Below, piece by piece: positions 59,011-64,000 of a stretch of DNA of 64,000 nucleotides. The notes below the pieces were generated by a model. It was not told where the DNA came from, did no database searches, and saw nothing but the letters and a program-made list of their open reading frames with translations. Made by a program: the position numbers and the translations under genes. The stretch spans positions 17,248 through 81,247 of the forward strand of contig CAYWGQ010000003.1 of NCBI GenBank assembly GCA_964457725.1. The letters are read 5' to 3'. Each line of letters starts with the position of its first letter. The stretch's first letter is position 1. The DNA comes from FEN-1219 sp964457725 (GTDB lineage Bacteria; Pseudomonadota; Gammaproteobacteria; Steroidobacterales; Rariloculaceae).

Positions 59011-59115
59011 CCCCCCGAACGCGGCGAACGCCGCGCCGTCCTGCGCTGTTCCTCGAGCGCCGCCGCGTGCCATGATTGCGGCCCATTTTTTCCCCGCACT
59101 CGACAGGAGGCACGC

Positions 59116-59517
59116 ATGACGGAGCGCCGCAACGAAACGATGGAGCAGCTGTACGATCGAGGTCTCGCGGTGCGCCGCGAGGTGCTCGGCCCGGAGTACG
59201 TCGACCGATCGATCCAGAGCGCCAACGACTTCATGAAGGCCTTCCAGCACATCACGACCGAGTGGTGCTGGGGCTACGCTTGGACGCGCCCGGGCCTCGA
59301 CCGCAAGACTAGAAGCCTGATCAACCTCGCGATGCTGACGGCGCTCAATCGGGCGCCCGAGATCAAGCTGCACGTCCGCGGCGCCATCAACAACGGCGTG
59401 ACGGTCGACGAGATCAAGGAAGTGCTGCTGCACGCGACCGTCTACTGCGGCATTCCGGCTGGCCTCGACGCGTTCAAGGCCGCGAACGAGGTCTTGAAGG
59501 AACTCGGCGCCGTCTAG
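59116..59517 (+). CDS. Carboxymuconolactone-decarboxylase-family protein
   Basis: The 133 residues match the CMD/AhpD-like fold: RREVLGPEYVDRS, GYAWTRPGLDRKTRSLINLAMLTALN, ELKLHVRGAINNGVT-like EIKLHVRGAINNGVTVDEI and VYCGIPAGLDAF. There is no CxxC redox pair, so it is the decarboxylase-like (PcaC) branch rather than the peroxidase branch. PcaC decarboxylates 4-carboxymuconolactone in the protocatechuate branch. The context of a phenol-oxidising enzyme supports an aromatic-degradation role, but no other pca gene is present. Confidence 0.82.
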   Translation: MTERRNETMEQLYDRGLAVRREVLGPEYVDRSIQSANDFMKAFQHITTEWCWGYAWTRPGLDRKTRSLINLAMLTALNRAPEIKLHVRGAINNGVTVDEIKEVLLHATVYCGIPAGLDAFKAANEVLKELGAV

Positions 59518-59524
59518 CGCCGCC

Positions 59525-59592
59525 CGAGGTGCCGGTCATGCGGCTCTACGCGAGCGACGGGCCCGCGCAGCGTCGATGCGGCCGGCACCTCG
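59525..59592. repeat. Long inverted repeat in a convergent intergenic region
   Basis: CGAGGTGCCGG (59525-59535) and its exact complement CCGGCACCTCG (59582-59592), 46 bases apart, between the CMD-family gene and gfa. It could fold as a stem with a large loop. No T-run; role unclear. Confidence 0.5.
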
Positions 59593-59610
59593 ACCGGCAC
59601 GCGCCCACGC

Positions 59611-60183
59611 TCACGCTTGCAGCACGCCGCTCCGCTTCGCCGCGTGCGTCGCAAGCGCGTCCATCAGCGGCGGCGACAGGCAGTCGTACGGCTCGAGCCC
59701 GAGCCCTTTCAGCCGCTCTCGGACCGCCCCCATCTCCCGTGGGTCCGCTCCGGACTCGATGATCGACGAAACGAACGCCGCGAACTCCGGCGCGGCGTAA
59801 CCCGGCTGCTCGAACAGCTCCGGATGCACGAAGTCGAGACCGTAGAACGCGTGCGCGCCGTCGTCGATCCGGCCGTACATGTGGACGCCGCAGCCTCGAC
59901 AGGCGTATCGCTTGATCACCGCCTTGTCGTCCACGACACGGAGCTTGCCCTCGTTCGCGGTCACGCGCACTTGGTCGCGCGGCACGACCGCCACCATCGA
60001 AAAGAGAGCGCCCGACGGTTTCCAGCACTTGGTGCAGCCGCAGACGTGATTGTGCGCGACCTGGCTGCCGACCGAGACCTTCACCTTGTCGCTCGCGCAG
60101 AGGCACGCGAGCGTGCCGCCCCCGAAGCCGCCCGATGCCGGCTTCACGCCGTCGTCGACGGCGGGATGAATGCTTCGCGCCAT
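59611..60183 (-). CDS. gfa: Glutathione-dependent formaldehyde-activating enzyme
   Basis: The 190-residue zinc protein promotes formation of S-hydroxymethylglutathione, the entry to formaldehyde oxidation. Zinc ligands are Cys27-x-Cys29, Cys48-x-Cys50-xx-Cys53 (VCGCTKCW) and Cys95-xx-Cys98 (CRGCG), the exact Gfa pattern, and the length agrees. GGGGGAG lies 8 bp before the ATG at 60183; a longer frame upstream is spurious. Formaldehyde could arise from O-demethylation of methoxyphenols, which fits the phenol-oxidation genes next door. No adhC/frmA partner is adjacent. Confidence 0.93.
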   Translation of the reverse strand: MARSIHPAVDDGVKPASGGFGGGTLACLCASDKVKVSVGSQVAHNHVCGCTKCWKPSGALFSMVAVVPRDQVRVTANEGKLRVVDDKAVIKRYACRGCGVHMYGRIDDGAHAFYGLDFVHPELFEQPGYAAPEFAAFVSSIIESGADPREMGAVRERLKGLGLEPYDCLSPPLMDALATHAAKRSGVLQA

Positions 60184-60416
60184 TGTCGATTCTCCCCCGA
60201 GTGACGCTGCGCGCGGCCGCGAGTAGCCGAGAGCCGAGAGAATGCTGCGTCGAGGGCTTCGGCCGCCCCGCAGCAAGGTTTGTGCCCCCGTTCGAGTATA
60301 GGAGTGCGTCCGGAGGCTGCGCAACCGCGCCTCCGGTCGACCGGCCAGCGCTCTCGCCGTCGTCGCTCCTGCGGCCGTGCTAGGATCGATGGAGGCGTCT
60401 GCCGGAGGACGGGGCT

Positions 60417-60785
60417 ATGAGAGCTGCGATTCTGGCCGTGGTGCTCGTCGGTGCAGGTGGCTGCGCCGGCCCGGAACGGTTCGCCGACGCGGATGCCGGC
60501 GCGTCGTTCGCCGGCGATGCGTCGCCGCCGAGCGTCGCCGGCGCACTCCAAGTCGAGATCGAATCGTTCGAGGACGAGCCGAGCTGCACGTGGCGCGCGC
60601 CGACCGGATCGCGCATCGCCGTCAAGCATTGCGAGCCCCGCAACGAAGCGGAGCAAGCAGCGCAGGCGGCACTCCAGCACCAGAGCCAGCAGGATTTCGA
60701 CGAGTTGCGGCGCCGGCAGCTCTACTACGAGCAGGCGCGCCAGCACGCGTTGCGCGAAGCGATCATCCGCCGGCGCGGCATGTAG
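60417..60785 (+). CDS. Small lipoprotein of unknown function
   Basis: The 122 residues start with a lipoprotein signal (ILAVVLVGAGGCAGP, Cys16). A variable linker, a short ordered piece with two cysteines (EPSCTWRAPTGSRIAVKHCEP), and a Gln/Arg-rich helix (QQDFDELRRRQLYYEQARQ) follow. The paired Cys and the helix look structural. I do not recognise a family. It stands alone between gfa (divergent) and the aldolase operon. Confidence 0.6.
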   Translation: MRAAILAVVLVGAGGCAGPERFADADAGASFAGDASPPSVAGALQVEIESFEDEPSCTWRAPTGSRIAVKHCEPRNEAEQAAQAALQHQSQQDFDELRRRQLYYEQARQHALREAIIRRRGM

Positions 60786-61026
60786 CGATTCACGCCGGCC
60801 GGCACCCTCCCCGCAGCCCCCGCCACGGGACGGCTCGCGCCGCTGATCCGCCGCGTCGCGCCGCGCGTCGACGTCCAGCCGCGCGCCGGCATATCGACGC
60901 ACGTTCGAGAAAGTTGCGTCCGACGACACGTCTCATACAGCTGACGTATATTAGCCTGCAACGGGGGATTCTCGGGGCGCGCGTCGGCGCGCGCGCCTCC
61001 GCCAACCTTCCTCGAGGAGAGACGAC

Positions 61027-61899
61027 ATGCCTCTGGTAAACCTGAAACCCGTTCTCGCGGAAGCCAAGGCGAACGGCTATGCGGTCGCAGCCTTCAATCC
61101 CGTCGACTACGCGTCGATGAAAGCGATGGTCAAGGCCGCGGAGGAGCTGAACGCACCCGTCATCATTCAGACGTCCGCGAAAACGATCAATTACTACGGG
61201 CACGCCGCGCTCGTCGGGTGGATGCGCGAGATCGCGGGAAGCTCCCCCGTGCCGGTCGTCCTGCACCTCGACCACGGCAAGGATCTCGAGATGATCGAGA
61301 GGTGCGTCGACATGGGCTGGACGTCGGTCATGATCGACTGGTCCGACAAGCCGTTCGAGACGAACCTCGAAGCCTCGCGGAGGGTCGTCGAGATGGCGTC
61401 CGCAAAGAACGTCGGCGTCGAGGCGGAGATCGGTCAGATCCACGGGGTCGAGGACGACATGGTCGTCACCGAGAGCTACCTGACGGATCCGGACGAAGCG
61501 GAGGCGTTTTGCCGCGAGCTCGACCTCGCCGCGTTCGCGGCCGCGATCGGCACCGCGCACGGCTACTACAAGGGCGAGCCGAACGTTCGGTTCGATCTGA
61601 TCGAGGAGATCAACAAGCGCACCGGCACGCCGATGGCACTGCACGGCGGCACGGGCCTCTCGGACGAAGTGATCCAGCGCTGCATCGAGCTCGGCTGCGC
61701 GAAGATCAACATCTCGACGAACCTGAAGCACGTCTTCATCGACAGCTTCGTCGACTACCATCGCGAGAAGCCGAACGACTACGAGCCGCTGCGAGTGCTC
61801 GCGGCGCAGTACGAGGCCCTGAAGAAGCTCTTCAAGGAGAAGATCGCGCAGTTCGGCGGCGAAGGTCGCGGCAGCGAGCTCTTGTCGAAGGTCGCTTGA
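61027..61899 (+). CDS. Class II (zinc) ketose-bisphosphate aldolase
   Basis: The 290 residues carry the class II aldolase signatures: VVLHLDHGKDLEMIERC (catalytic Asp82, zinc His83), EAEIGQIHGVEDD, GTAHGYYKGEP (zinc His), and ALHGGTGLSDE (zinc His and phosphate loop). It is shorter than E. coli FbaA and nearer to GatY/KbaY-like aldolases, so the substrate may be tagatose-, fructose- or another ketose-1,6-bisphosphate. GAGGAGAG lies 6 bp upstream. It leads an operon with HAD, DhaL and DhaK genes, which suggests dihydroxyacetone phosphate as a shared intermediate. Confidence 0.9.
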   Translation: MPLVNLKPVLAEAKANGYAVAAFNPVDYASMKAMVKAAEELNAPVIIQTSAKTINYYGHAALVGWMREIAGSSPVPVVLHLDHGKDLEMIERCVDMGWTSVMIDWSDKPFETNLEASRRVVEMASAKNVGVEAEIGQIHGVEDDMVVTESYLTDPDEAEAFCRELDLAAFAAAIGTAHGYYKGEPNVRFDLIEEINKRTGTPMALHGGTGLSDEVIQRCIELGCAKINISTNLKHVFIDSFVDYHREKPNDYEPLRVLAAQYEALKKLFKEKIAQFGGEGRGSELLSKVA

Positions 61900-61912
61900 G
61901 AGCCGACCGAAG

Positions 61913-62629
61913 ATGAAGGCGCTGATCTTCGACTGCGACGGCGTCCTCGTCGATACCGAGCGGGACGGGCACCGGGTGGCGTTCAACCGCGCCTTCGCCG
62001 ATTTCGGTCTCGAGGTCGAGTGGGACGTCGAGCTCTACGGCGAGCTGCTGAAGGTGGCCGGCGGCAAGGAGCGGATGCGCGCCTACTTCGATGCCGCCGG
62101 GTGGCCGGACGGCGCCGATCCGCAAGACCTGATCCCGCGGCTCCACGAGCGGAAAACCGCGATTTTCACGGACCTCGTCGCGACCGGACGGCTGCCGCTT
62201 CGCAGCGGCGTCGCTCGTCTCGTCGACGAGGCCGCGGCGGCGGGAATCAGGCTCGCGGTCTGCACGACCTCGGCGCCGCAGTCGGTGTCGGGCGTGCTCG
62301 ATCTGCTCGGCGGGGCGCGCAAGGCCCGCTTCGAGCTCGTGCTCGCCGGCGACGTGGTCGAGAAGAAGAAGCCCGACCCCGAGATCTACCTGCTCGCGCA
62401 GGAGCGGCTCGGTCTTCCCGCTCGCGACTGCATGGTCATCGAAGACAGCCGCAACGGCTTGCTCGCCGCCCTCGGCGCCGGCATGCCGTGCCTGATCACG
62501 ACCAGCGCGTATACCAAGAACGAGGACTTCACCGGCGCGGCAGAGGTCGTCGCCGAGCTCGGCGACCCACCCGGCCCGCACGTCACCCTCGGGGATCTCA
62601 CGGCGCTCGCGGCGCGGCACGCGCCGTGA
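61913..62629 (+). CDS. HAD-family phosphatase/phosphoglucomutase-like (CbbY type)
   Basis: The 238 residues show HAD motifs: IFDCDGVLVDTE (nucleophile Asp8, Asp10), CTTSAPQSV (motif II Thr), KKKPDPEIY (motif III Lys) and IEDSRNGLLAA (motif IV). The cap domain is the small helical type C1. It fits the CbbY/beta-phosphoglucomutase/phosphatase group that acts on sugar phosphates, as in the Calvin-cycle operons where CbbY dephosphorylates xylulose bisphosphate. It begins 13 bp after the aldolase gene and probably clears or supplies a phosphosugar of the same pathway. Confidence 0.87.
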   Translation: MKALIFDCDGVLVDTERDGHRVAFNRAFADFGLEVEWDVELYGELLKVAGGKERMRAYFDAAGWPDGADPQDLIPRLHERKTAIFTDLVATGRLPLRSGVARLVDEAAAAGIRLAVCTTSAPQSVSGVLDLLGGARKARFELVLAGDVVEKKKPDPEIYLLAQERLGLPARDCMVIEDSRNGLLAALGAGMPCLITTSAYTKNEDFTGAAEVVAELGDPPGPHVTLGDLTALAARHAP

Positions 62630-62660
62630 GCGCAACTTGGACGTGAACGAGAGAACGACG

Positions 62661-63323
62661 ATGAAAGAGATCACCTTGAACGACGTCGAGCGTGCGATCA
62701 AAACCGTCGCGGAGACGGCGCTCCGCAACGAGAAGTACTTCTCCGAGCTCGACGCCGCCGCAGGCGACGCCGACTTCGGCGTCTCGCTCGCTTCGGGTTT
62801 TCGCGTGGTGCAGAGCGACTGGGAGCAGCTCGACCGAAGCTCGATCGGCAATTTTCTGCTGAAGATCAGCATGATCATTACCCGCAATGTCGGCGGCTGC
62901 TCCGGGCCGATCTGGGGCACCGGCTTCATGCGGGCGGCGGCGCTGACCCGCGACAAGGCCTCGATCACGCTCGCCGATCTCGAGCGGATGCTGACCGCCG
63001 CGATCGAAGGCATCCAAGCGCGGGGCGGCGCGGCGGCCGGCGACAAGACGTTGCTCGACGCGCTGATCCCGGTTCGCGACGTGGTCAAGGAGTACGCCGC
63101 ACGGCCGGACGCGGACCCGGGCGAGGTGCTGCGAGAGGCGACGCGCGTCGCGACGGCGGCAATCGAGGCGACCAAGGACTGGGTCGCGAAGCGCGGCCGG
63201 CAGGCCTTCACCGGCGAGCGCAGCAAAGGCACGTACGACCCCGGCATCGTCGCGGTCGCGACGATGCTGAACGACGTCTGCACTCAATTCGGCGTCGCGC
63301 GCGCCGACGACGCGGCCCATTGA
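62661..63323 (+). CDS. dhaL: Dihydroxyacetone kinase subunit L (ATP-binding)
   Basis: The 220 residues form the all-helical DhaL domain: the Mg/nucleotide site AAAGDADFG (about 35-43), GGCSGPIWGTGFMRAA (about 77-92), GDKTLLDALIPV and SKGTYDPGIVAVATML. It transfers phosphate to the DHA bound on DhaK. Without any PTS (DhaM) gene in view it may use ATP directly, as in Citrobacter-type kinases split into two chains. The ATG at 62661 is chosen for its GAGAGAACGACG leader; an ATG eight codons earlier is less likely. Confidence 0.9.
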   Translation: MKEITLNDVERAIKTVAETALRNEKYFSELDAAAGDADFGVSLASGFRVVQSDWEQLDRSSIGNFLLKISMIITRNVGGCSGPIWGTGFMRAAALTRDKASITLADLERMLTAAIEGIQARGGAAAGDKTLLDALIPVRDVVKEYAARPDADPGEVLREATRVATAAIEATKDWVAKRGRQAFTGERSKGTYDPGIVAVATMLNDVCTQFGVARADDAAH

Positions 63324-63351
63324 ACGACACAACCGACGCGGGGGAGAAATC

Positions 63352-64000
63352 ATGAAGAAGTTCGTCAACGATCCTGCCGAGTTCGTGCCCGAGATGCTCG
63401 AGGGCGTCTATCTCGCGAACCCGCAGATGCTGCGCTACGTGCCGGAGTTCAATATCATTCACCGCGCGGACCGGCCGGCGAGCGACAAGGTGTCGATCAT
63501 CCAGGGCTCCGGCAGCGGCCACGAGCCCGCCCACGTGATGGCGGTCGGTCCCGGCATGCTGGACGCTGCCTCTCCGGGCAACGTGTTCTCGGCCCCGCCG
63601 ATGGAGTACTGCTACGAGTGCATCAAGCTGATGAACTCGCCGAAAGGCGTGCTCGCGCTGGTCAACAACTACCAGGGCGACCGGATGAACTGGGACATGG
63701 CGGTCGAGCTCGCGCAAGCCGACGGCATCGACGTACGGACGTTCGTGGTCGACGACGACGTCGCCGTCCAGGACTCGACCCACACGGTCGGCCGGCGCGG
63801 GGTCGCCGGCAACTTCTTCGTGATCAAGGCCTGCGGGGCGGCGGCAGAGCGCGGTGCGAGCCTGGACGAGCTGCTCGCGCTCGCGGCGAAGGTGAACGGT
63901 CAGGTGCGGACGATGGGCATCGCGCTCAGCTCGTGCACGCCGCCCGCGAAGGGCACGCCGATCTTCGAGATCGGCGACGACGAGATCGAGGTCGGCGTCG
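63352..64000 (+). CDS. dhaK: Dihydroxyacetone kinase subunit K (partial, runs off the window)
   Basis: The first 216 residues of DhaK are present: MKKFVNDPAEFVPEMLEG at the start, GSGSGHEPAHVMAVGPGMLD (about 52-71) with the substrate-site histidine of the family, VLALVNNYQGDRMNWDMA and VGRRGVAGNFFVIKACGAAAE. The catalytic histidine that binds DHA covalently lies beyond the edge or near it. GGGGAG lies 7 bp before the ATG. It starts 28 bp after dhaL, an order (L before K) reversed from E. coli. A related sugar such as erythrulose could also be the substrate. Confidence 0.9.
   Translation, partial: MKKFVNDPAEFVPEMLEGVYLANPQMLRYVPEFNIIHRADRPASDKVSIIQGSGSGHEPAHVMAVGPGMLDAASPGNVFSAPPMEYCYECIKLMNSPKGVLALVNNYQGDRMNWDMAVELAQADGIDVRTFVVDDDVAVQDSTHTVGRRGVAGNFFVIKACGAAAERGASLDELLALAAKVNGQVRTMGIALSSCTPPAKGTPIFEIGDDEIEVGV

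Noticed and set aside
60903..61026. Promoter with TATATT ahead of the aldolase operon
   Set aside because: The AT-rich TATATT is tempting, but no -35 lies at a workable distance, so I do not list it as a feature.
1..64000. CRISPR arrays, tRNA or rRNA genes, insertion sequences
   Set aside because: No regularly spaced repeats, no cloverleaf or rRNA-like stretches, and no transposase motifs were found by reading both strands; a covariance-model search would be needed to exclude small RNAs.

Overview
The window reads as one chromosomal stretch of a high-GC, Gram-negative bacterium, most likely a gammaproteobacterium near the Steroidobacterales/Nevskiales/Xanthomonadales. The reasons are Tat and lipobox signals, a TonB-dependent receptor, a GlyGly-CTERM protein, CbpA/CbpM, and a palindromic repeat of the GTAGGAGCGGCT...AGCCGC type. 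The lineage is an inference from gene content. A run of exactly 100 N (4142-4241) marks a scaffold join, so this is a draft assembly. I see no rRNA, tRNA, CRISPR array, phage or insertion sequence, and no gene-free stretch above 300 bp. The longest are 58149-58446, 22894-23184, 60786-61026, 29248-29447 and 33141-33336.

Layout. 0-1.8 kb: end of an FtsX-type ABC permease, its HlyD-type adaptor, and a small lipoprotein. 2.0-6.4 kb: three tandem, overlapping, exported SnoaL/NTF2-like proteins, then a transmembrane-anchor protein broken by the gap and an LctP-type permease. 6.5-51.1 kb: a dense block of stress and low-oxygen genes. It holds an MBL/beta-CASP protein, LOG, CbpM, CbpA, cardiolipin synthase, zinc alcohol dehydrogenase, Hsp20, a phosphoribosyltransferase, a SMUG-type glycosylase, PRPP synthetase, PncB, three universal stress proteins, B12-dependent ribonucleotide reductase, RRM, holin-like and DUF883 proteins, two ZIP transporters, threonine dehydratase, BON and CBS proteins, cytochromes c, a hybrid kinase and an ADP-forming acyl-CoA synthetase fused to GNAT. 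Embedded in it are a TonB receptor, nadQ-nadA-nadB, a ligase-ACP-acyltransferase fusion and trxC. The pair at 41-42.7 kb is a heme-PAS kinase and response regulator of the FixL/FixJ type. The block therefore looks like an oxygen-limitation/dormancy island comparable in content to the low-oxygen-activated (lxa) locus of Burkholderia cenocepacia. A recurring CGTA/TACG-containing element sits about 35-40 bp ahead of candidate -10 boxes in several of its promoters and is a candidate FixJ-type site.

51.1-64 kb: a palindromic repeat pair, then catabolic modules. These are a Tat-exported isoquinoline-oxidoreductase-like IorAB pair, a GlyGly-CTERM surface protein, YceI, a 4-cresol-dehydrogenase-like flavoprotein with its cytochrome c, a divergent TetR regulator, a carboxymuconolactone-decarboxylase-like protein, glutathione-dependent formaldehyde-activating enzyme, and an aldolase-HAD-DhaL-DhaK operon that runs off the end.

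How the genes work together. If the FixLJ pair controls the island, falling oxygen would switch on protein quality control (CbpA/CbpM, Hsp20), oxygen-independent DNA precursor supply (NrdJ), NAD/PRPP supply (PRPP synthetase, PncB, NadAB), membrane remodelling (cardiolipin synthase, acyltransferase fusion), metal uptake (ZIP) and substrate-level ATP formation (ADP-forming acyl-CoA synthetase). NAD synthesis has its own visible control: a palindrome between nadQ and nadA overlaps the far-upstream alternative start of nadA. The region to the right encodes oxidation of aromatic and N-heteroaromatic compounds with formaldehyde detoxification, and phosphorylated-ketose metabolism.
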